64,000 nucleotides of DNA from Helichrysum umbraculigerum (lineage: Eukaryota > Streptophyta > Magnoliopsida > Asterales > Asteraceae): the NCBI GenBank assembly GCA_949592205.1, contig CATIUR010000003.1, forward strand, positions 163,669,759 to 163,733,758. Reading direction: 5' to 3'. Shown here in pieces: positions 37,472-48,782 of the stretch. The number at the start of each line of letters is the position of its first letter. The stretch's first letter is position 1. The translations under genes were made by a program, and so were the position numbers. The notes beneath the pieces were generated by a model. The model was not told the DNA's origin. It saw only the letters and a program-made list of their open reading frames with translations, and searched no databases.

Positions 37472-38207
37472 ACTTACTCCTAAAGAGTAAAGACACCACA
37501 ACAACGATATAGCGTACCAATTACCAAAACATCATCTAAGATCCTCGAAAGCCCGCTTGCCATATCTTGTTGTTAGTTGGTCATTTGATTCTTCACCAAA
37601 CATACAATTCCTTAACTAAAGTCTTATTTTATGTATAAGGGCTAAGTATCAAGATCAAGTGTTTTTGACAGATTCATCATTCAAAGCCTAATCATATAGT
37701 TGATCATTTTGCAAGTTTACTTAAGATTCTAGTCAATGCCTATGGTTGATTGGTTGGTGATACACACACCTCTTATTTTTTGAATACACACATATTGCAA
37801 TTATTACAAAAAACATATATATATATATATATAAATATTCGTATTCATATGTCCGTATCTTTCAGTCAAACAAAACCCCAAGATAGATACAACATCAAAG
37901 AAGGGGAAGGGGACAAATGAGGTTTGGTTAAGAATTATATAGCAGATCGATATCTATATATATCGGCACTCGTTTGTTGACTAATGCGAGTAACTGAATA
38001 TGACAAAACTTGGGAGGGTGGGAACTGATTTTATGGAACAAATTAAATATTGCAGTATCAATTAGTAATGGTCTGTAATATTTTGTTATATTTGTTGTAA
38101 AAATAATCTAATCTAAGTTGTTATAAAACACCGAAAATTAACACGTTGAAATGCAAATATAAATTTTTTTAGATAGATTAAAATCTCATTATCACAAATT
38201 AATGATA
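37472..38207. other. AT-rich spacer without recognised genes
   Basis: Nothing recognised beyond a (TA)n run near 37818. No gene supported. Confidence 0.4.
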
Positions 38208-38240
38208 CTAGCACAATACCCGCGCCATGCAGCGGAATAC
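38208..38240 (-). mobile_element. Helitron-like 3' terminus
   Basis: On the minus strand a GC-rich hairpin-like sequence CCGCTGCATGGCGCGGG is followed by TATTGTG and CTAG then T. This fits a Helitron 3' end. The matching 5' end was not located, so only the terminus is annotated. Confidence 0.5.
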
Positions 38241-39132
38241 CCGTAGTATGTAGCGAAAGTTAATACTTATTTTATTGTAAACGGTGATTCAACGATAATC
38301 ATATATTATTTTTATTATTCAGTGGCGGATTACCATTACTGTGAGTTGTTAACAATAGTTTGTTTGTACGTGAAGTTCAAAATTCGAGATACAATTGACG
38401 AAAAGTGAAAAAAAAGTGAAAAATATATGAAACTGATAGGGTTATATTGTAAAATAGAATTAGATAACTAAATATGGAAGTGTAGAATGTTAATTATAAG
38501 ATATTACTAAAATAATATAGCAAGATGCTTTATAAATTAGTATAGATAAAATATATATTTTAACTTCTTAAACAAAATGAAAGTAGTGTATTCCACTATT
38601 GGAAAACAAAATGAAAGTATTGAGTATTTGTTATGCAATTATATTCATTTCCATTTTCATTTCAATTTATGTTATTAAACTTGAACAAATAAAATTTAAA
38701 ACTATCTAATATCCTATTTATAAAGCATCTTCGTATGTTGAGTGTTTAACTTCTTAAAGGAAAATTAGAATTACTAACTTACCACTATCACAGTAAAAAT
38801 TAAAAATCTCTAAATATGAAGGTATTTGCTTTCAATGTTACTCCTTGGTATATATGTTTTTGATTGATTAATTGTTAATTTAAATATTGATCGATATTAC
38901 TATTCAAGGATTATACATTTTTTTATAATAAAAAGTAGTATCCTACGTAACAAAAATAGATAAATTGTCGCGACCGTATTGGGCTAGTAACATTCTAGTA
39001 AATAGGAATCCATACATAGAATGACATACATTTTGATCTTTTGGCTAAAAAAAATAGTACTCCGTATTAAATGTCCAATCTCACCTTAATTACCTACTAT
39101 ATAATGATGGATTTTTTCATTTATATCTAAAA
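38241..39132. other. AT-rich, probably transposon-derived spacer
   Basis: Likely the interior of the Helitron-like element ending at 38208. A second GC-rich patch with CTAGT occurs near 38965-38990. No gene seen. Confidence 0.4.
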
Positions 39133-39148
39133 TTATTTATGCATATAT

Positions 39149-39425
39149 CCAACAAAAGGTTTAAATTGGCGGGAACACCCTGATCCCGTGTTCCTTTGGT
39201 ACCAGTCATTGTCCACCCCACAAGGATGACTCCGGGCAACTCCCCTGGCACAGTGGGGGCGTCTGGAGTTAGAATGAACCATTATCCAGCAAGTTCCTCC
39301 AGAGGCCCATGTGTTTTACGGGGTGAGTACCTAGCATGCTAAATGTATACCCATGACAAAGTTTGAACCCTTGACCTCTAGAAAGCTAAAGGCCCTCCTT
39401 ACCCATGGGCCATCTAGACAAGTGG
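39149..39425 (-). mobile_element. tRNA-derived SINE
   Basis: 277 bp, GC-rich in an AT-rich setting, flanked by an exact 16-bp target duplication TTATTTATGCATATAT (39133-39148 and 39426-39441). Read on the minus strand it starts CACTTGTCTAGATGGCCCAT. It has an RNA polymerase III A box (TGGCCCATGGG) followed about 35 bp later by a B box (GGTTCAAAC). These are the features of a tRNA-derived SINE mobilised by LINE machinery. It resembles the Au-type SINEs of flowering plants in layout, but the family is not confirmed. Confidence 0.85.
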
Positions 39426-39441
39426 TTATTTATGCATATAT

Positions 39442-39837
39442 ATATATATATATATACCTTGACATTGACACTAGATATGATAATACACGAGTAGATACTA
39501 GATACAACATATATTTATTAGTGTATAACACAACCTGATTGTATAGATGAGTTACAGTTCTTTATATTTCTAAAATTCATGTAATCATTATAAATATTCA
39601 ATCAATTGCTATAAACATAATCCATTATAATGACCAAGATAGTGTGGTAATAAATAATTTTAAGAAGAAGGGTGTTCGATTGATATAAAAAATTAAGATC
39701 GAAGTAAAACAATGATAAATTATATACGCCATGTAATTGGCAAAGGATGAACGTACGCGCAATACGACCAGGTTACAATGATTTAATTTATAACACTAGA
39801 TCTAGCATATCAACACCAACAAATTAAATGCCTTTAA
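39442..39837. other. 3' flank of the minus-strand FAD2-like gene
   Basis: A (TA)n run follows the SINE target duplication; the rest is AT-rich 3' UTR and spacer. Confidence 0.5.
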
Positions 39838-40983
39838 TTACATCTTATTATTGAACCAGTAGACACCTTTGGTTTTATCATCACCTTCATCAGCCTCAAC
39901 AAAGAAACATTCTGTAACTTCTCTCCACATTGCTTTAACAATTGGTGTGTCATCAAACTGATAATATTCTCCTAAGATTGGTTTGATTGCTTTTGTTGCT
40001 TCCATTGCATGATAATGAGGAATTGTGAACAACAAATGATGTGCAACATGTGTGTCCGTGATGTGATGAAGAACCGTGTTCAAAACCCCGTAATCTCTAT
40101 CGATTGTTGACAACGCTCCCCTCAACCAGTTCCATTCGGTGGAGTCATAATGTGGTAGCGATTGATGGGTGTGGTGCAACCAAGTGATTACAACCAAGAA
40201 CCCATAAACGATAACCAAAGGAGCAAAGTAGATTAATGCTAACCATGTGAATCCTTGTGCTAACGCCAACTTGTAAAGCCCATAACTAGTAACTACAAGT
40301 CCGATATCAGTCACTAGTATTTGGAACCGCTCACGGTCGTTATAAATAGGACTCTTTGGATCAAAATGATTGGCGAATTTCTCATACTTTCGGCCAGAAA
40401 CATTGAAACAAACATACAAGAGCCACCCTACGGTGCATAAAATGACAAGTCTCAAGAGACGGCCAGGTGGAGTGTTGAGAAGTTTGGCGGCTGAATCTAG
40501 ACTAGATTTCTTTTTTGGGACAAAAGATTCATCGTGATCGAGTGAAGCAGTGTTGGCATGGTGACGACGGTGACTATACTTCCAAGAGAAATAAGGAGCA
40601 AGCATACCGGTATGGAGAAAGTAACCAATAGTGTCATTTAGCAACGGGTAGTCGCTAAAAGCTTGGTGACCACACTCATGACCAATGACCCACAAACCCA
40701 TTTGGACACTACCTTGAAGGATCCAGTAAACGGGCCACGCCACGTATGAAAGGGTGGCTGGAAGGCGAGGGATGTACATGATAGCAACAAAGTAAAACAA
40801 TAAAGATAGAAAGAGATCAAAGAAAAGGTAGGATGATGATCGAAGTAGCGAGCGATTGAAACAATGAGGTGGTATGGCTTTCTTTATATCACCAAGTGTG
40901 AATGGTGGTTTATTTGATGGAGCTCGCTTCACAACTTGATGGTTCGAGTTACTTCTCTCTATCGCATGGCCACCAGAACCCAT
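39838..40983 (-). CDS. FAD2-like membrane fatty-acid desaturase (copy A)
   Basis: Intronless 381-aa protein of the delta-12 oleate desaturase family, which acts on phosphatidylcholine-bound acyl chains in the ER with cytochrome b5. All three His boxes are present: HECGH (102-106), HRRHH (138-142), HVAHH (312-316). Hydrophobic segments lie at about 51-75, 80-100, 178-195, 222-245 and 248-270. The C-terminus WFNNKM is a variant of the aromatic ER-retrieval signal (YNNKL in FAD2). It differs from textbook FAD2 near active sites: Gln107 after box 1 (usually His), HANTA after box 2 (usually HSNTG), HHLLFTIPHYH after box 3. This suggests a divergent member, possibly with altered chemistry (conjugase, acetylenase or hydroxylase types occur in this family), but function cannot be read from sequence. 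Its near-twin lies at 47637, head to head. Confidence 0.9.
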   Translation of the reverse strand: MGSGGHAIERSNSNHQVVKRAPSNKPPFTLGDIKKAIPPHCFNRSLLRSSSYLFFDLFLSLLFYFVAIMYIPRLPATLSYVAWPVYWILQGSVQMGLWVIGHECGHQAFSDYPLLNDTIGYFLHTGMLAPYFSWKYSHRRHHANTASLDHDESFVPKKKSSLDSAAKLLNTPPGRLLRLVILCTVGWLLYVCFNVSGRKYEKFANHFDPKSPIYNDRERFQILVTDIGLVVTSYGLYKLALAQGFTWLALIYFAPLVIVYGFLVVITWLHHTHQSLPHYDSTEWNWLRGALSTIDRDYGVLNTVLHHITDTHVAHHLLFTIPHYHAMEATKAIKPILGEYYQFDDTPIVKAMWREVTECFFVEADEGDDKTKGVYWFNNKM

Positions 40984-41260
40984 CTTTCAAGTATGCTAAT
41001 TGGATATTGCAAGAACAGAGAATCTGTATCCAGTTTCCTTTAACAATTAAAATTTGTTTATTTAGACTTTGGAACACATATATTGAGTGTTGATATGATC
41101 ATTTATGGTGGGTTGTGAGCTTATTTATATATGAAAATCTTAGTAGTTAAACAATGAACTTATTGAGCCATAATATTTGACCAGCAAGGTATTGTGTTTG
41201 GTGTTTTAGATGTTCATTGCTTCGAAGTTGCTCCAAAAAATCCATCACGTGTCTTGGGCG
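40984..41260 (-). promoter_or_regulatory. Promoter of FAD2-like copy A
   Basis: On the minus strand: G-box CACGTG (41246-41251), then GGAGCAACTTCG, ACATCTAAAAC, GCTGGTCAAATA, a TATATAAATAAG TATA box at about 41121-41131, and about 140 bp to the ATG. The same words in the same order occur upstream of copy B, so this block belongs to the duplication. No leader intron is obvious. Confidence 0.7.
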
Positions 41261-43594
41261 TGGTTTCAGTAAATCGAAATTTCTCTGTCCTTTACAAATA
41301 TGCAACAAATTAACCACCTTATTTTTGTTTATTCAAAAATGCTTGGTCGTCACTGATTTTAGTAGATCGAAACGAACATGCCACTTATAAATAGTTACTA
41401 GTTACTTGCCTAAAAAATGATGTTAATTTACGGGGGTTTATCTATCGCCATGTTCATAAGAACATAGATGAATGGTCACAATTGTTCGAGTTATAATATA
41501 TATCTACAATCTACAATGGTTCAAGTTTGGAGTTATAACTTAATCAATTTATACACATTTTTAAAATATCACAAAGATATGTTACTATTTAGTATATTTG
41601 AACGATTCAATTTTTACAATTGTAACCAAAACCAATCAAAAACCAATATTAATATTCGGTTTTGAACCAAACCGATATAAAAATCAAATTATTCGAATCA
41701 AATAGTCCAATCCAAATTGTTCGGTTGAACAATTGGTTTGTCCAAATAGTGAATACTCTAGTTTTCAATAAATTTAATACCCCGTACTTTAGAATTGATT
41801 TCACTTGTATTTCATTTGGTTATTTCACGTTTAACTATGAGATATGACATTTGTAGCAAAATTAGAAGCATAATGACTTACTTTATGGTTTTACAAAAAA
41901 TTAAACCAAATAAAAATATCAATGTTTATTTTATATAGTGTGATAACTGTAGTAGACTTTGTAATTGCTGTAGTTTATAATTATGAACTAAATTTAATTG
42001 CTGTAGTTTATAATTATGAACTAAATTTAATTGATCGATTTCCATGTATAAGCTAATATATGTTATTTTTGTAAAGTAATTCATTTAATTTCCATATAAG
42101 CATATATGTTACTGTATTTAATTTTGTGAGGGGTAAATAAGTATTTTTGCATCTTTGAAACTATAAGGTAATGTAGAAATTGTACAAACCCTTTATAAGG
42201 GGGTATAGATATAAAATTCACATTTAAGTCGTAAATGCGTATATTGGAATACTCGTAAGAAATTGATTTCATCTATCACAACACTAAGGCATGATACGAT
42301 CATATATATTTGATGGTAATTAACTAATGAGCAATGCTATTCATAAAAATAAATACATACAAAATATATTTACACAATGATTTTTCAAAATCACATTGGT
42401 TCACTCATTCTATTTCTTCTTTCTCCCTCTTAATCTTAATGGTGACACATCATTTTGTATTCAAAATTTTGTAAAACTTTCGATGCGTAGATAATTTTTC
42501 TACTTATTATTAACAACAAATTCATTGCATTGATCAGATCAAGAGTACTTAATGAAATATATATGAATGGATTTTAATGTCGTATCTTATTATACTCCGT
42601 ATCAAGTAACGTACGGGTGTTTGTACGGTTTAGTTTAGTTTACTCCCAATAGTTCGCAAATATATTCGGTATATGTAGTGGCGGATCAGAACTATAAACC
42701 ACGTGGTTCATTATTAACCTAGCTCGGATGACAGAAGGAATTAGTCAGATGGATCGATTGAGTGAGGACGGTTTGGGTCAGGTCAGGTTTTTCAAGACAA
42801 AGCACATATCACATATTCAATGATACTCCGTAGTATTAAAATCAATAGTATTATTCCCCACGTATGACGTCTCGCAAACTGAATTGTTTTTGCAAGTGTG
42901 TATCATTGTTAGTACCATTTGTTCCTGTATATTACACTTATGTAGACTACAACAATCATTAATAAATAGACGACTTAGTTTTGATGGGTAAATAAATATT
43001 TGTTTACTCTAGTGTTCAAATGCGTTTTTCTCATGTTGCACTGAACAAGATCAATGCTTGTAATGATACAATGATCTATTACGCCTATATAAATAAGAGA
43101 AGTATTTTATCGATTCGGTAGATTAATGCATCATATATATTCGCAATGAAACTAGGACGAACAATATATAATAATTAATCTTAAATTATATATAAGAAAC
43201 GTCACATAATGTCATCAAATTATCAATTAGCCAATTAAATTCCTTAATTCTTTCAAATTAGCTAAACTTTAGGATACAATGATGTCATAACTAATATAAT
43301 AATTAAATATAGGATGAGAGTTGTTTAACTATATTTAGATTACTATTTTCTTCATAACAATAATTGCATATAAATTATTATTTTATTTTTTCATCTTTCA
43401 ATTATATCGTTACTTTTAATCACCAAATTAACCAATGAGAACACAATATTCGATACTAAAAGATTATTATTTTACCTTACATAACCCATATGTATACACG
43501 AGTTTAATAGGCTAGTAATAATAATAATAATCCATTAATCGTTTTCTAAATAAAAATATAAATACGTACTTGAGTACTTGACAATAGGAAAAAA
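41261..43594. other. AT-rich spacer between the two FAD2-like genes (left part)
   Basis: No gene seen. Contains a 33-bp tandem duplication at about 41964-42030 (ATTGCTGTAGTTTATAATTA) and a possible MITE beginning GAGCAATGCTATT near 42331. Confidence 0.5.
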
Positions 43595-45836
43595 TGTAAC
43601 ATCTTGTTTCTGGGCCTGGAAATAAATTGTATTTTAATAAGTTCGGTTGGTTTATTTAATAATAAACAAGTAAAAGAGCCTCAGTTTTTATAGTGACTAA
43701 TAAATTATTGTTTGTTTTAATTTATTAAAGTTGACGGTAAAATAAAAGTATTTTGACTTACGGGTATTTTCGGGTTCCAGACAATAGGCTAGGAACGGGT
43801 ATAATTTATACTATGTTGTAAATGGGGCGGTGGGACTAAAGTGTGTGGACCGATTCATTTTTTCTCATTCATCTAATTCTCATCTTTATCTCATTTCTAA
43901 ACTCTCTCATTTCTTTCTAAAACCTATGACTAGAAATCAAAAGAAATAAACCAATTTGATTGTGGTTTGGATTATAATTTCTAGAAAGAAGCTTTGTAAT
44001 CATCTTGCTCATCATCATCTTGTTGATTTATCTTGTAAGTGTTCTTCATTCTTGATGTTCTTGATGACTAAATTGATTATTAGGGTTATGTGAAATTGAA
44101 GTTAGAACTTAGTTATAGTATAATTGTAAGATGATATTAACATGATTACATGAAGATTATATGCTAGAAATGGTTAGTGTTCTTCATTTGTGTGCATAGT
44201 TTAGGGTTTGATGAATTTGATGATTTGATGATGATGCATGAGTAGGATTGTTGTTAAATGATGTTTGTTATTGTTGTTATATGATTATAGTTGAAGTTGG
44301 TGGTTATTTACTTGGTAATTTCGTGGTTTCAACTGATTTTGGTGAAATTTGAGTTTTGGTCCGTATGTGGTGTTTATGCTGAAAGTGCAGGTAATTTTGA
44401 ACGTGTGAACGCGATCCTAACCCTTTTTCCGGATCGCGTTCCTTAGTTATAATTTGGTATATTCGAGTTTTGGTCATACGAACGCGATCCCGCCCTCGTT
44501 TCCGGATCGCGTTTCCAAGTGTAAAACGGATACAGAATATTTTCTAAAGGTGAACGCGATCCCACCCTCTTTTTCTGGATCGCGTTGATAAGTAGAACTT
44601 GAAGGTCGATTGATTTTATAAAGGCGAACGCGATCCTGGCTCTCCTTGCTGGATCGCGTTGGTGTGTTAAAATTCGTCAAATGTGTTAACTTGCAGTTTG
44701 TGCATGGATGATAAGTAATTATGTTATAAGTGATATGGTTGTATTATGATATATGATATAAGATATATGTTAGATGATATTGTAAAGCGTTATGAGGATT
44801 GATAAAAGTTAATTTGATGCATGATTGATGTGCGATTATGAGATAAGTAGTTATTATAAATGTTAAACCGTTACTGACTTGGTGTTATTGTTGTTTCCAG
44901 ATAAGCGGACGGCCACTCAGTAAAATAAGACCTCTGAGTTGGCGATCAAGCGTAACTATTCGGTGAGTGGAATTGTAGTCCTCGGTTCCACCCAGTTGTA
45001 ACGGGTTCGGTTACAACGGGTAACCAGGATAGTTTATTTTAGTAGGTTGTTGTTATTGGTCGTACCGGTACCAGTCTTGTCTGTTTTGTTTATGTTGCTG
45101 ATTATATGAGTTGTTGTGCGATTGTTGTTGAATTGTTGATCAGTTGTGAACAGTTGTGAACTGTTGCTTGTTGTTGTGTGCTTTTGCATTGTGAATGCAA
45201 CGTGGTTGTTTTCAGAGGTCAACTGCTGTCTGGGTTGGGTTTGGGTACTACTGTGTAGTTGTCGAGGTTTCTTTGAGACACATAGTTGAGAACAAGCCTA
45301 GTCAGTGAAGGTAGTACTCAAGCTATCGGTCGATTACTGGGATTGGCTTGGCGCCCAGTAGTCGTGGTTTCTGGGTTGGATGGATACCAGGAACCGCCGG
45401 TCCTCTTGACGTTATGTGCTTATGTGTTTAATTGTTGTTGTTGCTTTGTTGTAAGACTTGTTATGAGTGGGTTGAACCGTCGGTTACGGTTCCATTCACT
45501 TAGCATTGGCTAATCCCTCGTTGTTTGATGTTTTTGCAGATTGTGGTTAGTTGATGTAGATGTAGATGTTCGGGTTGTAGATGTTGACTGGGAGTTTGAC
45601 TAAAGCTTGGCGCAACTCTGACCTTTTGTGAATGTCTTTTGGAAAACGTTTTATATAAGCCCGTTTGTGTTAATATGGTTGTAAATGTTAAACTAATGTT
45701 GTTATATGTTGTAGTCGTTAAACTGGGAAGCTTTGTAAGTCGATAAATGTTTTGTTTTGGGGACTTGCGCTTCCGAATTTTCGAAATATAATTTATAAAT
45801 GATATATTTTGGTTCACGTAAGGACCGGGCCTTACA
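43595..45836 (+). mobile_element. Solo LTR, Ty3/Gypsy-like (2.24 kb)
   Basis: Starts TGTAACATCTTGTTTCTGGG and ends AGGACCGGGCCTTACA (TG...CA), flanked on both sides by A-runs consistent with an AAAAA duplication. The TGTAACA start and length resemble chromovirus-type LTRs. There is no internal domain or second LTR, so it is a product of LTR-LTR recombination. It carries a four-hairpin array at 44408-44660. Confidence 0.75.
44408..44660 (+). repeat. Four-unit hairpin array inside solo LTR
   Basis: AACGCGATCC...GGATCGCGTT inverted repeats occur at 44408/44431, 44481/44503, 44553/44577 and 44627/44651. The period is 72-74 bp, the stems are 10 bp and the loops 13-14 bp. Confidence 0.93.
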
Positions 45837-47333
45837 AAAAAATAGTTAATTTAGTAATTTACAAAAGGTCTTAGGATAAGTTTGTAATTTTTGCAAATCT
45901 AAAAAAGAAAGAAAGTGAAAAGTTATTATATATAGGAGATGAATCGAACCGTTGACTTGTTTGATTTAGAAAAACACACAAAACAAAAGTTGACCGCAAA
46001 GCCAAACTTAACTTCTGTTAATTTAAGGTGGTTCGTCATATTAATATAACGTAGTTCCACATAAGTTTCTACTTAATCACAAAACATTTTGTGAACCAAG
46101 GTGGTTCATCTATAGTGAGAATCCACCCTCCCCGTATATGTACGTGCTCTATAGGGTGAAGTGGGTACGTATGTAGGTTCCTAGCTCCGTCCCTAAAACG
46201 TTCGTAGGTTTAACTACCCAAGATTTGTCTCATTCATGTATCGACTCTATCACTCACTTATGCTACATGCACAAAATAACATTCCACTTTGGAATGGCTA
46301 ACAGTCCTAGCCTTATATATTGGTATATAGTTAAGATAAGATTAGATATTAGATAAGTTAGTTAGTTGAGGTTAACTTCTAATCTAATTATCAAATAATT
46401 GATCAAAATGTCATTCGCAAAAATGAAATGACAACATATCACGGCAGTGAATCCATACGTACGGTATAAATTTGTAACTTTTTTGTTATTTTACAAGAGC
46501 ATACTCCGTATATCTTAAAGAAGAGATAAATCTTTTTCATGACTTTTTTTAAATAAAAAAAAAAATTAAAAAAATTAAAAAAAATTTGACACTTTCACTA
46601 TCTTATATTCTTATGTTAAACTCATAGAAAATTAATTTTATAAAAGCCTTTTAATTTAGGACCTAGATCGATACAGAAACTCACATATAAACACTCGATC
46701 TCATTCAAGTTTGCATAAATCGATATTTTGTGTTAGATTTGGTGCAATTTTATGTATGTGTCGTCTAGATAGATTTCGGTGTCAATATATAATCATTCAT
46801 GGATGTAATTTGATATAATTATTCTTCTATGTGTTGCGATATATCAAACTTTTATCGTTCATACAAGCATAAGAAGTTAGGCAAATAATCCACTTTTACA
46901 AACAAAACTAACTTTTAATCTAAGTGGCCTTAAAAGAATTTAAATATTATTACGAGAAATGGTTGAATCACATAATTTTTACAAAATGATGTGGACCACT
47001 ATTATAAAGAGAGAGAAACAAACTTAAATCATGGATTGGTTCATATCATCATCATCCACATCATTTTGTGAAATGTTTATGGATGTAGCATTCCTCGTTA
47101 TTATATATTTGTTTTTAGAGAAAAGAACTTTACGAAAACCTCTCATTAATACAGTTGGCGTATGTTTCGCTTTGGTTACATCGTTGACGATCCATAAAGT
47201 GGTTGCATATTTGTAAGGACAGAAATAACTTTAGTAATTACGGATCGGAGTATTTTATATTATTATTATTATCATAATTTTCTATTCTATTTCTACTATT
47301 GGTGGTTCCATGTGTAGCAAACTAGCCAAAGTC
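45837..47333. other. Spacer between solo LTR and copy B promoter
   Basis: Contains poly-A/T tracts near 46550-46590 and a small MITE-like stretch at about 46951-47100 (ACAAAATGATGTGGACCAC and an inverted ACATCATTTTGTG). No gene supported. Confidence 0.5.
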
Positions 47334-47636
47334 CACGTGGTCGATTTTTGAGCAACTTCGGCGCAACATCTAAAACTTCAAACACCAACTAGCTAACTAG
47401 CTGGTCAAATACGACCCAATAAGTTAACTCACTGTTTCAAACGAACCACGAAGTACAATTATTAATTTATTATTATTATATCCCGTGAGCTCTATACGTA
47501 TACAAATAAGCCCACAAATCACCATTAAAAATCATATCCGCATGATCACTTCTCAGCTACAAATATATATCTTCCAATATCTTAGCATACTTGTAACATT
47601 TAATTCTTGTAGCTAGAGAATAAATAGGTTTGAAAG
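47334..47636 (+). promoter_or_regulatory. Promoter of FAD2-like copy B
   Basis: G-box CACGTG (47334-47339), then GAGCAACTTCG, ACATCTAAAACTTC, GCTGGTCAAATA, a TATACAAATAAG TATA-like box at 47499-47510, and about 130 bp to the ATG. Order and wording match the copy A promoter. The TATA of copy A (TATATAAATA) is closer to consensus. Confidence 0.7.
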
Positions 47637-48782
47637 ATGGGTTCCGGTGGCCATGCGATAGAGAGAAGTAACTCGAACCATGATGTTGTGAAGCGAGCAC
47701 CATCAAATAAGCCACCATTCACTCTTGGTGATATAAAGAAAGCCATACCACCTCATTGTTTCAACCGTTCGCTACTTCGATCTTCATCCTACCTTTTCTT
47801 TGATCTCTTTCTATCTTTTTTGTTTTACTTTGTTGCTATCATGTACATCCCTCGCCTTCCCACCACCCTTTCATACGTGGCGTGGCCCGTTTATTGGATC
47901 CTTCAAGGTTGTGTCCAGATGGGTTTGTGGGTCATTGGTCATGAGTGTGGTCACCAAGCTTTTAGCGACTACCCGTTGCTAAATGACACTATTGGTTACT
48001 TTCTCCATACCGGCATGCTTGCTCCTTATTTCTCTTGGAAGTACAGTCACCGTCGTCACCATGCCAACACTGGTTCACTCGACCACGATGAATCTTTTGT
48101 CCCAAAAAAGAAATCTAGTCTAGATTCGGCCGCCAAACTTCTCAACACTCCACCTGGCCGTCTCTTGAGACTTGTCATTTTATGCACCGTAGGGTGGCTC
48201 TTGTACGTTTGTTTCAATGTTTCTGGCCGAAAGTATGAGAAATTCGCCAACCATTTTGATCCAAAGAGTCCTATTTATAACGACCGTGAGCGGTTCCAAA
48301 TACTAGTGACTGATGTCGGACTTATAGTGACAAGCTATGGGCTATACAAATTAGCCTTAGCACAAGGGTTCACATGGTTAGCATTGGTCTACTTTGCTCC
48401 TTTGGTTATCGTTTATGGGTTCTTGGTGGTAATCACTTGGTTGCACCACACTCATCAATCGCTACCGCATTATGACTCGACTGAATGGAACTGGTTGAGG
48501 GGAGCGTTGTCAACAATCGATAGAGATTACGGGGTTTTGAACACGGTTCTTCATCACATTACGGACACACATGTTGCACATCATTTGTTGTTCACAATTC
48601 CTCATTATCATGCAATGGAAGCAACAAAAGCAATCAAACCAATCTTAGGAGAATATTATCAGTTTGATGACACACCAATTGTTAAAGCAATGTGGAGAGA
48701 AGTTACAGAATGTTTCTTTGTTGAGGCTGATGAAGGTGATGATAAAACCAAAGGTGTCTATTGGTTCAATAATAAGATGTAA
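47637..48782 (+). CDS. FAD2-like membrane fatty-acid desaturase (copy B)
   Basis: Intronless, 381 aa, identical to copy A except for eight substitutions (copy A to B: Q16D, L61F, A76T, S92C, A146G, I227V, V230I, I251V), 97.9% identity. The His boxes HECGH, HRRHH and HVAHH and the WFNNKM tail are unchanged. The one change close to the active site is residue 146, directly after box 2: Gly here as in ordinary FAD2, Ala in copy A. The frame is intact, so both copies look functional. Role and uncertainty are as for copy A: an ER acyl-lipid desaturase or a divergent FAD2-derived enzyme. Confidence 0.9.
   Translation: MGSGGHAIERSNSNHDVVKRAPSNKPPFTLGDIKKAIPPHCFNRSLLRSSSYLFFDLFLSFLFYFVAIMYIPRLPTTLSYVAWPVYWILQGCVQMGLWVIGHECGHQAFSDYPLLNDTIGYFLHTGMLAPYFSWKYSHRRHHANTGSLDHDESFVPKKKSSLDSAAKLLNTPPGRLLRLVILCTVGWLLYVCFNVSGRKYEKFANHFDPKSPIYNDRERFQILVTDVGLIVTSYGLYKLALAQGFTWLALVYFAPLVIVYGFLVVITWLHHTHQSLPHYDSTEWNWLRGALSTIDRDYGVLNTVLHHITDTHVAHHLLFTIPHYHAMEATKAIKPILGEYYQFDDTPIVKAMWREVTECFFVEADEGDDKTKGVYWFNNKM

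Noticed and set aside
39149..39425. Functional tRNA gene
   Set aside because: A and B boxes are present but there is no cloverleaf or anticodon arm; length, body and 16-bp duplication fit a SINE.
47031..47216. 61-codon ORF with a hydrophobic segment upstream of FAD2-like copy B
   Set aside because: It overlaps a MITE-like inverted sequence, lacks similarity I know, and has no promoter or partner exons.
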